Below, piece by piece: positions 1 to 6,572 of a stretch of 19,163 nt of DNA. The stretch lies in contig CAJPSJ010000005.1 of assembly GCA_905373295.1 (NCBI GenBank), positions 1 through 19,163 on the forward strand, in the 5' to 3' direction. The notes below the pieces were generated by a model. The model ran no database searches, was not told where the DNA came from, and worked only from the letters and a program-made list of their open reading frames with translations. The DNA comes from an uncultured Campylobacter sp. Lineage in GTDB: Bacteria; Campylobacterota; Campylobacteria; Campylobacterales; Campylobacteraceae. Made by a program: the position numbers and the translations under genes. Numbering within the stretch: position 1 is the stretch's first letter; each line of letters begins with the position of its first letter.

Positions 1-14
1 AAAATATTTTAATA

Positions 15-20
15 TATAAT
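15..20 (+). promoter_or_regulatory. Predicted -10 box of the cysteine-rich gene pair
   Basis: TATAAT lies 25 bases before the start codon at 46 and would put the transcript start near 27. No -35 can be judged because the window begins here. Campylobacter sigma-70 promoters often lack a clear -35, so a good -10 alone is acceptable evidence. Confidence 0.55.
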
Positions 21-45
21 CGCCGCTTAAAAACAGGGAGCGGCG
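21..45. repeat. 6-bp inverted repeat around the first ribosome binding site
   Basis: CGCCGC (21-26) and GCGGCG (40-45) are perfect reverse complements separated by 13 bases. The right arm touches the ATG at 46, and GGGAG (36-40) sits in the loop and the first base of the arm. It follows the -10 box directly, so it could be an operator at the transcription start or, if both arms are transcribed, a hairpin over the start region. Confidence 0.5.
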
Positions 46-558
46 ATGAAAAAAATCTATCTTAAAATTTGGCTACTTGCGTTTATAGCGACATTTGCAG
101 CGATCCCCGCTGCGGCGGCGGAAGGCTTGGATTATTTATTAAAAACCAAAGAGGAAAAAGATTTAGCGATTGCTTGCGATAGCGGCGATGGAAAATACAG
201 CGCATGCACGAAACTCGTCGAAATTTTATCCAAAAAGTGCGATAGCGGAGATTATGAAAGCTGTGGGGTTGTCGGAATGATATTTACGGATTTGGGTCAA
301 TACGAATTCTCATCCGTTCCTTTGATTAAGGCATGTGAAGCAAATATCATGTCTTACTGCTCATATCTTGCCATTAACGATATACTTTTTACGGGAAATC
401 TTGAAAGAGCCGCTAAGGTTTTTGACAAAATTTGCAAAGAGGGAATTTCAGAGGACAAAAGGCTTGCTTGCAGCATAAGGAAAGAGATTGAAGACTGCTC
501 TAAAGATGCAAAGTGCGATCCGCTAATGAAAGCCAAAGAGACTATTAAAGGACTATAA
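46..558 (+). CDS. Secreted cysteine-rich protein, degenerate Sel1/Hcp-like repeats (paralogue 1)
   Basis: This 170-residue protein has an N-terminal signal peptide: a basic start, a hydrophobic stretch at about 7-20, and an alanine-rich end near residue 25. The mature part has ten cysteines at 44, 54, 65, 73, 97, 105, 130, 142, 151 and 157. Several occur as C-x7-C pairs in contexts such as KKCDSGDYESCG and KACEANIMSYC. That resembles the disulphide-bonded helix pairs of Sel1-like repeat proteins such as Helicobacter cysteine-rich proteins (Hcp), although the repeats are weak. A periplasmic or secreted location is inferred. The start has GGGAG at 36-40, five bases upstream. The next gene begins 2 bases after the stop and encodes a paralogue with nearly the same cysteine spacing. 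The family resemblance is moderate and the function is unknown. Confidence 0.75.
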   Translation: MKKIYLKIWLLAFIATFAAIPAAAAEGLDYLLKTKEEKDLAIACDSGDGKYSACTKLVEILSKKCDSGDYESCGVVGMIFTDLGQYEFSSVPLIKACEANIMSYCSYLAINDILFTGNLERAAKVFDKICKEGISEDKRLACSIRKEIEDCSKDAKCDPLMKAKETIKGL

Positions 559-560
559 CT

Positions 561-1061
561 ATGAGAAAAATTTTGTCATTAGCGCTGCTTTTATCCATAC
601 CCTTGCTGGCAAAAAACGATATAGACATTGATATCTCTGCCGCAATAAACGATACAAACTTAAAGAAGTTAGCGAATAAATGCGATTGGAACAAAGGCGA
701 TTATGAAGCTTGCTCGATATTAAAAGATACTTTATCGGCAAAATGCGACGAAAAAAATTTTGAGAGCTGCGGTGCATTGGGAATTTTATTAATATATTTG
801 CGCAGAGATGAAGACGCAACAAAAGCGCTAAATAAAGCTTGCGATGCCAGATTATTAAATTTTTGCCTAAACGCAGGGATGCACGATTTGTACTATACGG
901 GCAATATAAAAAGAGCATTTGTAAATCTTAAAAAGGTATGCGATGCGGCGATAGAGCCTTCGAAGAAAAAATTGGCCTGCAAGATGAGCTATGGTTTGAA
1001 GCCATGTTTAAATGACGATGAATGCAATCCGGTGAAAAAAGCTAAAGAACTTTTGGAATAA
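561..1061 (+). CDS. Secreted cysteine-rich protein, degenerate Sel1/Hcp-like repeats (paralogue 2)
   Basis: This 166-residue paralogue of the preceding gene has a signal peptide (MRKILSLALLLSIPLLA) and an exported mature part. Its cysteines lie at 41, 51, 62, 70, 94, 102, 127, 140, 149 and 155. The intervals are the same as in the first copy except for one extra residue between the seventh and eighth. Intervening sequence has diverged strongly, although segments such as FESCGALG and YYTGNIKRAF still align with ESCGVVG and LFTGNLERAA. AAAGGA at 547-552 is the ribosome binding site, eight bases before ATG, so the two genes are almost certainly co-transcribed and probably translationally coupled. 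An Hcp/Sel1-like fold held by five disulphides is inferred. No enzymatic motif is visible and the function is unknown. Confidence 0.75.
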   Translation: MRKILSLALLLSIPLLAKNDIDIDISAAINDTNLKKLANKCDWNKGDYEACSILKDTLSAKCDEKNFESCGALGILLIYLRRDEDATKALNKACDARLLNFCLNAGMHDLYYTGNIKRAFVNLKKVCDAAIEPSKKKLACKMSYGLKPCLNDDECNPVKKAKELLE

Positions 1062-1281
1062 GATTAATTACAGGATAAAAGAACGGCAATAATTTTATAA
1101 AGTTTGAAAAGATAAAAGGTCACGGCGGGCAATTTGAATTAGTATAACCCATCAAAAAATAATGTAAGCAGTTGGCTATATAATTTTGAAATTCTAATCT
1201 AGAAACTTTATATCTTACCTATAAAAATTTTTAAATTTTACTCTTGCGGTTAATCATAAATTCTATATGAAGTCTTTAAAT
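1062..1281. other. Convergent AT-rich spacer
   Basis: This 220-base gap lies between the cysteine-rich pair (+) and oorC (-), which run toward each other. I see no open reading frame, tRNA or strong terminator hairpin. The only pairing noted (ATAAAGTTT at 1097-1105 with AAACTTTAT at 1203-1211) is too far apart to be convincing. Confidence 0.6.
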
Positions 1282-1830
1282 TCAATCTAAAACCTCTCTC
1301 GCGTATTTCATCCCCAAATCATACGCCTTTTCATTTAGCGCACGGGTTTTTTCAGGCACAGAGCGGAGCATTTGCTCTTTTACTAGCCCTGAGTCCATAC
1401 AGCGACTAAGCTCTACTGCGATCGCTAGGGCCACGACACTTTGGGTGATGACATTTCCAACTTCGTATTTTGCGATGGTAATGATTGGAATTTCATAAAT
1501 TTTAAAGCTTGCCCTATCCTCATCGCTCGGTGCTACTAAATTCGGCTCGATTACGATCACGCCGTCTTTTTTCACGCCATTTTTGAAAGCATCGTAGCTA
1601 CTCTGCGCCGTTGCAAGCATGAAATCGATCTCGCCCTCGCTCGCGTAAGGATATAGAATTTCTTCATCGCTTAAGATAATATCCACTTTCGTAGGTCCGC
1701 CACGTACCTGAGAGGTATACGTAGATGCCTTGATTCCATAGCCGCCGTGCGCGATCTTTGCCGCAGCTAGAATTTCGCCTGCTAAGATCACGCCTTGACC
1801 GCCCACTCCCACAAATCTTAATTGATTCAT
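1282..1830 (-). CDS. oorC: 2-oxoglutarate:acceptor oxidoreductase, gamma subunit
   Basis: OorC (182 residues) is the gamma subunit of the cytoplasmic 2-oxoglutarate:acceptor oxidoreductase. The complex decarboxylates 2-oxoglutarate to succinyl-CoA and passes electrons to a low-potential acceptor. The N-terminal GVGGQG (8-13) followed by an ILAGEIL-type helix, and SQVRGGPTKVDI further on, are characteristic of the pyruvate/2-oxoacid ferredoxin oxidoreductase gamma family. It is the last gene of oorDABC, and its start overlaps the end of oorB by four bases (1827-1830), which indicates translational coupling. Length and domain content are normal. The subunit order D-A-B-C matches that known for Campylobacter and Helicobacter. 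Confidence 0.93.
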   Translation of the reverse strand: MNQLRFVGVGGQGVILAGEILAAAKIAHGGYGIKASTYTSQVRGGPTKVDIILSDEEILYPYASEGEIDFMLATAQSSYDAFKNGVKKDGVIVIEPNLVAPSDEDRASFKIYEIPIITIAKYEVGNVITQSVVALAIAVELSRCMDSGLVKEQMLRSVPEKTRALNEKAYDLGMKYAREVLD

Positions 1831-2672
1831 CTTAGTCCTTCAAAATTTATCGCTTCGCCGCTTTGTGCCGCGTCTATCACCTTTTGATACGCCTTTGTGT
1901 ATTCGGTGCGCCCATTATCTTCGTGTAAAACTCCAAGCGGAAATAGCCCCGCTCGCTCATCCTCGCTAAGAGCGTCAAATTTTGCTTTAGAAATCGTGCG
2001 CGAATCAAGCCACTTTAGCATTTGCACCGCCTCGCTCATTTTATTTTTACGACCCAAATTTACGTGGCAATTGCTAAAAATATCAAAAAAACTATAACCC
2101 TCGTGCTCAAAGCCATTGGCTAGAAGTCGCTCGATTTTTTCGGGATTTGTCACGCTCTCGCGTCCGACAAAAGTTGCTCCGGCAGCAATCGCAAGTTTCG
2201 CCGCATCAAAGCTGGGATCGACATTGCCGTATTGTGCCGTAACCGTCCAAAACCCGCGCGGCGTCGTAGGGCTCGTCTGCGAGTTCGTAAGCCCGTAGAT
2301 GAAATTATTTACCAAGATATGATTTAGATCGATATTGCGGCGGCATCCATGGATCGTGTGATTGCCCCCTATCGCAAGCCCATCGCCATCGCCAGTGACT
2401 ACGATTACGTGTTTGTCCGGATTTGCAAGCTTGATACCCGTAGCATAAGCTATCGCGCGTCCGTGCGTCGTATGGACGGTATTGCAGTCTATGTAACTAG
2501 ACATCCTGCCACTACAACCGATACCGCTTACAACGCATACATCGTCCATGCTCCAGCCTACGCGGTCAATCGCGCGGATGATCGCTTTTAAGATCACTCC
2601 GTCGCCGCAGCCCCAGCACCAAAGCGTAGGCATCTTGTCCGTTCTTAGATATTTGTCGTAATCAAACGCCAT
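1827..2672 (-). CDS. oorB: 2-oxoglutarate:acceptor oxidoreductase, beta (TPP-binding) subunit
   Basis: OorB (281 residues) carries the thiamine pyrophosphate site of the 2-oxoglutarate oxidoreductase. The TPP motif begins GDGDG at 94-98 and ends with the asparagine pair at 122-123 (LVNNF). The cysteines in WCWGCG (19, 22) and IGCSG (53) fit those that bind an iron-sulphur cluster in this subunit family. SQTSPTTP near 131-138 is another family signature. The gene starts immediately after the oorA stop (TAAATG junction at 2670-2675) and overlaps oorC by four bases, so all subunits should be made together. It is the catalytic subunit where 2-oxoglutarate is decarboxylated. Confidence 0.94.
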   Translation of the reverse strand: MAFDYDKYLRTDKMPTLWCWGCGDGVILKAIIRAIDRVGWSMDDVCVVSGIGCSGRMSSYIDCNTVHTTHGRAIAYATGIKLANPDKHVIVVTGDGDGLAIGGNHTIHGCRRNIDLNHILVNNFIYGLTNSQTSPTTPRGFWTVTAQYGNVDPSFDAAKLAIAAGATFVGRESVTNPEKIERLLANGFEHEGYSFFDIFSNCHVNLGRKNKMSEAVQMLKWLDSRTISKAKFDALSEDERAGLFPLGVLHEDNGRTEYTKAYQKVIDAAQSGEAINFEGLR

Positions 2673-3794
2673 TTAAAGCTCCTTTACTTTCTCGATAATC
2701 TCGCTAGGGCTGATCGGCCTGCCGTTTGCCTTAAGAAGCGTCTTAAAATCATCTCTCAAGCAAGCGCGCTGCACCTCTAGCAGATACTGCCCTAAATTTA
2801 GCTCGGCGATCAAAATTTTATTAAATCTCTCCCCTAGCTCCCTTAGCTTGCGCGCTGGGCTTGGCCACAGCGTGATCGGGCGAAAAAGTCCCACACGCAC
2901 GCCTTGCCCACGTAGCTTTAAAATCGCGTCTTTTGCTGCTAAGCTAACGCTGCCGTAGGCGATGATGCAAGCATCAGCGTCATCTAGCATAAATTCCTCG
3001 TATTGCACGATCTCATCTTCATGCGCCGAAATTTTATTAAAAAGCCTTTTTATAGAGCGATCCACAATCTGCTCGTTTTCGGTCGGAAAGCCCTTCGCGC
3101 CGTGATGCAGCCCCGTTATGTGATAGTGGTATCCCCTAAAAAAGGGATTTAGCACCGCAGGCTTATCGGGCGCAGCATCGTAGGGCTCATAATCTTTCGG
3201 ACTACCTTTAAATTCCGCCCTGCACTCGATTTTTAGATCCGAAATTTCAGGCAGCACCGCCTTTGCTTGCATATGCCCAAGCGTCTCATCAAGTAGCAAA
3301 AATACCGGCGTCATAAACCGCTCGGCTAGATTGAAGGCGCGCACGGTCTGCGTGTAAGCCTCCTTTAGCGAGCCCGGGCACAGCGCGATGCTTTGAAAAT
3401 CGCCGTGAGTGGGGTTGCGAGCTTGCAAAATATCGCCCTGCGCCACTCGCGTAGGAAGCCCGGTGCTAGGACCTCCGCGCATAACATTTACGATTAAAAG
3501 CGGAATTTCAGCGATAAAGCCAAGTCCAATCTGCTCTGATTTCAGCGAAATTCCAGGGCCGGAGCTTGCCGTCATCGCCTTTGCACCGCTCATCGACGCA
3601 CCCAAAGCTACCGAAATACCCGAAATTTCATCTTCCATCTGGATAAATTTACCTCCGACCTTAGGCAGCAAGCGACTCATCTCGTGCGCGATCTCGCTGC
3701 TCGGCGTGATCGGGTAGCCGCCGAAAAAATTACAGCCGCAATCAATCGCCGCACGCGCAATTAAGGCGTTACCTGTGGAAATTACCTCTCTCAT
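2673..3794 (-). CDS. oorA: 2-oxoglutarate:acceptor oxidoreductase, alpha subunit
   Basis: OorA (373 residues) contains the pyrimidine-binding and CoA-side domains of the 2-oxoacid oxidoreductase. Family signatures in order are GGYPITPSSEIAHEM near residue 25, QMEDEISGISVALGASMSGA near 52, TASSGPGISLKSE near 75, and RGGPSTGLPTRVAQGD near 106. The C-terminal part has the IIAYGS segment and the LFRPITLWP motif seen in the CoA-binding/transketolase C domain. The start codon overlaps the last base of oorD (TAATG), a tight coupling. Nothing is missing relative to the family. Products are succinyl-CoA, CO2 and reduced acceptor. The physiological acceptor (ferredoxin, flavodoxin or a quinone link) cannot be told from this window. 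Confidence 0.94.
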   Translation of the reverse strand: MREVISTGNALIARAAIDCGCNFFGGYPITPSSEIAHEMSRLLPKVGGKFIQMEDEISGISVALGASMSGAKAMTASSGPGISLKSEQIGLGFIAEIPLLIVNVMRGGPSTGLPTRVAQGDILQARNPTHGDFQSIALCPGSLKEAYTQTVRAFNLAERFMTPVFLLLDETLGHMQAKAVLPEISDLKIECRAEFKGSPKDYEPYDAAPDKPAVLNPFFRGYHYHITGLHHGAKGFPTENEQIVDRSIKRLFNKISAHEDEIVQYEEFMLDDADACIIAYGSVSLAAKDAILKLRGQGVRVGLFRPITLWPSPARKLRELGERFNKILIAELNLGQYLLEVQRACLRDDFKTLLKANGRPISPSEIIEKVKEL

Positions 3795-4105
3795 TATGCG
3801 TCCTTGGGTTTCATAAAATTATTGTTTTTGATTTTTTCAGCCATCTCTCTAGCCTGCGAGCTTAGACGAGCGAATTTAAAGCCTTTGGGCGCAACGAAAA
3901 TCGCAAAATCAGGGCAGTGCAACTCGCACTCCCTACAGCCGATACAGGCACCCTCATCCACCACGTCGATCATCATGCCCTGCACGGCGCCCTCGTCCTG
4001 TCTCATCGCGATCGCGCCGCTAGGACAGACGCTTACGCAGATGTTGCACGCCTTACAGCGGCTCTCATCCGTCCAAACGGCGCGCTGGCTCTCATTTTCG
4101 CTCAT
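3794..4105 (-). CDS. oorD: 2-oxoglutarate:acceptor oxidoreductase, delta (ferredoxin-like) subunit
   Basis: OorD (103 residues) is the small electron-transfer subunit. It has two complete 4Fe-4S binding motifs: cysteines 17, 20, 23 and 27 in CKACNICVSVCP, and cysteines 54, 57, 60 and 64 in CIGCRECELHCP. These pass electrons from the OorB site out of the complex. It is the first gene of the oor operon. A strong ribosome binding site (AAGGAG) precedes its ATG on the minus strand, and it overlaps oorA by one base. Upstream is a 400-base AT-rich gap separating it from mdh, so it may have its own promoter; TTTTGATAAATT just upstream is only a weak candidate. Confidence 0.94.
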   Translation of the reverse strand: MSENESQRAVWTDESRCKACNICVSVCPSGAIAMRQDEGAVQGMMIDVVDEGACIGCRECELHCPDFAIFVAPKGFKFARLSSQAREMAEKIKNNNFMKPKDA

Positions 4106-4505
4106 ATTTTCTCCTTAATTTATCAAAATCCGCACTAAATCCCGCTTCACGATTTAAAATTTGAAATTTTGCGGCGCAAGTCTGCTTTGATCGCATTAAA
4201 TTCCTCTCGTTTTTAAATTTTGCAGAGTTTAAATTTTAAAATTTTGTGGCGTTTAAAAATTTTACGCCACACAAAATTCTGCGCCAAAGTAAAATTTTAA
4301 TCTATAAAATTTCACAGCGGGCAAAATTGCGCAAATTTTAAAATTCCGCAGCGAATGAAATTTTACGCTGTAAAATTCCGCGAGCTTAAATTTCTTGCCA
4401 AAGTGAAATTTCTCGCCGCAAAATCCTATCGCAAGAATCCTGCGCTTTGAAATTTTAAATCTACGAATCCCGCTTCCGCATCGCGCCGAATTCGCCCTAT
4501 GCCTG
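4106..4505. other. AT-rich gap between mdh and oorD
   Basis: This 400-base stretch has no credible reading frame on either strand. It is dominated by short A/T palindromes such as AAAATTTTAAAATTTT, interrupted by GC-rich words (GCGCC, CGCAGC). It contains one hairpin at 4244-4273 and one exact copy of the 14-bp palindrome at 4231. In C. jejuni the sucCD genes lie at this point (from knowledge). I see no remnant of them here. Confidence 0.6.
4245..4272 (-). terminator. Hairpin downstream of mdh, possible terminator
   Basis: TGTGGCGT (4245-4252) pairs perfectly with ACGCCACA (4264-4271 region) across an 11-base AT-rich loop. The stem extends with TTTT/AAAA after a two-base bulge. On the minus strand it follows the mdh stop by about 230 bases and is trailed by AAAATTTT rather than a clean U-run, so termination is only a possibility. 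Confidence 0.35.
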
Positions 4506-5387
4506 TTAAAACTTTAGCCCCGCTATCCGCTCACGCATCCGTTCAAGCTGCTCATAAAACTCGCCCGAGTAAGCGAAATTTCTCTCTATCGCGCCCATTT
4601 TACCGACACTTACGAAGCGTCCCAAAGGCACTCCCGATCTATCCGCGACGCAGCAGGCGAGCGTACCGCAGGTATCAAAAAGGATGTATTTTATGATCTT
4701 TACGATCCCAGCAGCGGGCGCCAAATACGCCGACGTGCCCAGCAGCTCGCCGATCTGCGCGCCGGCGAGTTTAGTATTTTGCACCGCGCGCCCGAAAATT
4801 TCATCCGAAATTTCAAACCCCAGCTCGTTTTTAAGCGCGATCATCTCTTCGCTATGCGGGCCCACGATCGCGCTTCTCATCGATGAAATTTCCTTGCCGT
4901 TCGCTCGCGCGAGTTCAAATTTAAGCCGAGCGCCGTCCAGTTCGCCCGCCATGCCGATGACGCGCTCTTTTGCAAACCCGCTAGCCTGCAGCGCTACATA
5001 AACCATCATATCAAGCGGATTGGTTACGATCACGATGATGGAGCTAGGCGCGTATTTTGCGGCATCTCGCGCGCATTGAGCGACGATGGCGGCGTTGCTG
5101 CCAAACAGCTCCTCCCTGCTCTGCCCTGCCTTTCTTGCGTGCCCCGCCGTGATCACGACGATGCCTGCGTCCGCTATGTCGCCGGGCTCCGTGCTGCCGC
5201 TTATGCGCAGGTCGCGCTCATAAACCGCCGCCGTATGGGCAAGATCGAGTGCCTTGCCGCGCGCGATCCGCTCTACAGCATCCACAAGCGCGATGCTATC
5301 TATCTTTTGGCTCAAAGAATCGCTTACGATAAGATCGTTCGCTACCGCTGCGCCGATGTTTCCTGCGCCGAATATCGCTATTTTCAT
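4506..5387 (-). CDS. mdh: Malate dehydrogenase
   Basis: This 293-residue NAD-dependent dehydrogenase interconverts malate and oxaloacetate in the cytoplasm. The Rossmann motif GAGNIG is at 7-12, and Asp36 (ALVDA) ends the second strand as expected for NAD preference. The substrate loop ARKAGQSR supplies Arg85 and Arg91. VTNP (Asn123), GELDGAR (Asp151, Arg154) and GPHSEEM (His178) complete the active site. The usual GxHGD sequence around the catalytic His is replaced by GPHSEE, so the protein is a divergent member. A longer frame begins nine codons upstream, but GGGAG at 5394-5398 favours the ATG at 5387. The gene lies between mltG and oorD on the same strand. Lactate dehydrogenase is the main alternative; context and ~293-residue length favour MDH. 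Confidence 0.87.
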   Translation of the reverse strand: MKIAIFGAGNIGAAVANDLIVSDSLSQKIDSIALVDAVERIARGKALDLAHTAAVYERDLRISGSTEPGDIADAGIVVITAGHARKAGQSREELFGSNAAIVAQCARDAAKYAPSSIIVIVTNPLDMMVYVALQASGFAKERVIGMAGELDGARLKFELARANGKEISSMRSAIVGPHSEEMIALKNELGFEISDEIFGRAVQNTKLAGAQIGELLGTSAYLAPAAGIVKIIKYILFDTCGTLACCVADRSGVPLGRFVSVGKMGAIERNFAYSGEFYEQLERMRERIAGLKF

Positions 5388-5393
5388 TGTTAT

Positions 5394-5398
5394 CTCCC
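5394..5398 (-). promoter_or_regulatory. Ribosome binding site fixing the mdh start
   Basis: GGGAG on the minus strand ends six bases before the ATG at 5387. The upstream in-frame start at 5414 would begin inside the inverted repeat and has no such site. Confidence 0.7.
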
Positions 5399-5407
5399 AA
5401 ATATCGT

Positions 5408-5429
5408 CCCGCATTTTTATAACTGCGGG
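5408..5429 (-). promoter_or_regulatory. Inverted repeat enclosing a putative mdh -10 box
   Basis: CCCGCA (5408-5413) and TGCGGG (5424-5429) are perfect inverted arms 10 bases apart. On the minus strand the spacer reads GTTATAAAAA and offers TATAAA as a -10, giving a leader of about 20 bases to the mdh ATG. This suits an operator over the promoter. If transcription starts further upstream it would instead form a leader hairpin. Confidence 0.4.
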
Positions 5430-5431
5430 GG

Positions 5432-5475
5432 TTAAATTTTAAAATTTAAAGACGAAATTTCGTTTTAAAATTTAA
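5432..5475. repeat. 13-bp perfect inverted repeat with palindromic loop
   Basis: TTAAATTTTAAAA (5432-5444) is the exact reverse complement of TTTTAAAATTTAA (5463-5475). The 18-base spacer ends in the palindrome CGAAATTTCG (5453-5462). It lies between the mltG stop and the mdh promoter region, where it might end mltG transcription, although the stem is nearly all A/T. Confidence 0.6.
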
Positions 5476-5495
5476 TGCCGAAGCGACCTTAAATT

Positions 5496-6446
5496 TTACC
5501 TCTGCGCCTTTACGTTGCGCTCGTGCTCTGCCTGCGTGCGCGCAAAATCGTGAAGCCCGGTCTTTTTATTTCGCATAAAATACAGATACTCGCTCTTTGC
5601 GGGCGCAAAAACGGCGCGTATCGCATCGCGAGAGACCACGCACACGGGCTCTTTGGGAAGTCCGTCATTAAGGTAGGTGTTGTAGTGGCTGGTGTCGGTG
5701 CGGATGCGCTGCGGAGTGATCTTGACGTGCGAAAACTCGCCGTAATTCAGCGTGCCGTCCATCTGAAGGCGCATATTTTTGGCTAAGCGGTTGTCGATGA
5801 CGGAGGCTACGAGTGGCATTTCGTCTGCATTTGCGGCCTCTTTTTGAATTACGGAGGCCTTGATCAGCACCTGTTTCCACGCCGTGGCGTTATAATCGCC
5901 GCTAAGCTCGCGCGACAATCCTTCGTGGAATTTTTGCGCGCTTGAGATGAGGTGGTCGATGATATTTTTTTCGCTTTCGTTTTTGCTAATTTTGTAGGTT
6001 TCAGGCACCAGAAAGCCCTCGTAAAACGGCGCCGTGGCGTTGTATTCGCGCTCAAGCTCGCTAAAGCTTAGCCCGCGATCTTTCGCCAGCTGTTTTAAAA
6101 ACACGATCGTAGTCTCTCCCGGGATCAGCTTGATCTCGTTCATCACGGGCTTTGCGACGCTTAGCTCATACAAAAATTGATATTTGGGCAAATTTTCGCC
6201 GCTAAGCTCTAGCTCGCCGGTTTTTGCGCCGCCGTAAAAAGAAAGCAGCCTCGCGTCAAATTTGCTAAATTTAGGATAGCTCTTTGAGAGTTGCGATAAA
6301 ATTTTCGTTGAGCTGCCCTGTCCTATCTGCACGGTTTTCGCGTTGCCGACGCGCTCGTGCAGATCAAAGCCCACGGCCAAAAGTAAAATAGCCGCAAGCT
6401 CGATACAAATGCACGCCGCTTTGATGAGCTTTATAAAGAATTTCAT
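5496..6446 (-). CDS. mltG: Endolytic murein transglycosylase MltG
   Basis: MltG (316 residues) is an inner-membrane lytic transglycosylase that cuts nascent glycan strands in the periplasm and so sets their length. An N-terminal membrane segment spans about residues 10-27, followed by the periplasmic part. YEGFLVPETYKI (142-153) and the helix IKASVIQKEA, with the predicted catalytic Glu203, match the YceG/MltG family. Further matches are LQMDGTLNYG (227-236), DTSHYNTYLNDGLP (251-264) and the C-terminal FxRTxxEHExNV pattern. AAAGGA (6451-6456) is the ribosome binding site, four bases before the ATG. It is transcribed divergently from the AsmA-like gene and is followed by mdh on the same strand 108 bases away; no functional link to mdh is evident. 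Confidence 0.92.
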   Translation of the reverse strand: MKFFIKLIKAACICIELAAILLLAVGFDLHERVGNAKTVQIGQGSSTKILSQLSKSYPKFSKFDARLLSFYGGAKTGELELSGENLPKYQFLYELSVAKPVMNEIKLIPGETTIVFLKQLAKDRGLSFSELEREYNATAPFYEGFLVPETYKISKNESEKNIIDHLISSAQKFHEGLSRELSGDYNATAWKQVLIKASVIQKEAANADEMPLVASVIDNRLAKNMRLQMDGTLNYGEFSHVKITPQRIRTDTSHYNTYLNDGLPKEPVCVVSRDAIRAVFAPAKSEYLYFMRNKKTGLHDFARTQAEHERNVKAQR

Positions 6447-6471
6447 GCATTCCTTTCAAAATTTAGCTGAA

Positions 6472-6477
6472 ATTATA
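6472..6477 (-). promoter_or_regulatory. Predicted mltG -10 box
   Basis: On the minus strand TATAAT ends 25 bases before the mltG start codon, giving a leader of about 20 bases that includes the AAAGGA site. A second minus-strand TATAAT at 6511-6516 is an alternative in the same 126-base divergent spacer. Confidence 0.5.
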
Positions 6478-6572
6478 GGCAAATAAGCCAAAATTTTGAA
6501 TAAATTTCATATTATAAGCGCAGTTTTTCGGCACGCCCGATTTGGTTTTGAGCGTAGCTTTTTAATGGGACG

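Noticed and set aside
559..918. 119-codon frame opposite the second cysteine-rich gene
   Set aside because: It is antisense to a gene with signal peptide, ribosome binding site and conserved cysteines, and has no such support itself.
1097..1211. ATAAAGTTT ... AAACTTTAT inverted words in the convergent spacer
   Set aside because: Arms of 9 bp almost 100 bases apart in AT-rich DNA are likely coincidental, and no U-run follows.
5076..5435. 119-codon frame opposite mdh
   Set aside because: It is a shadow of mdh with unusual composition and no ribosome binding site or family match.
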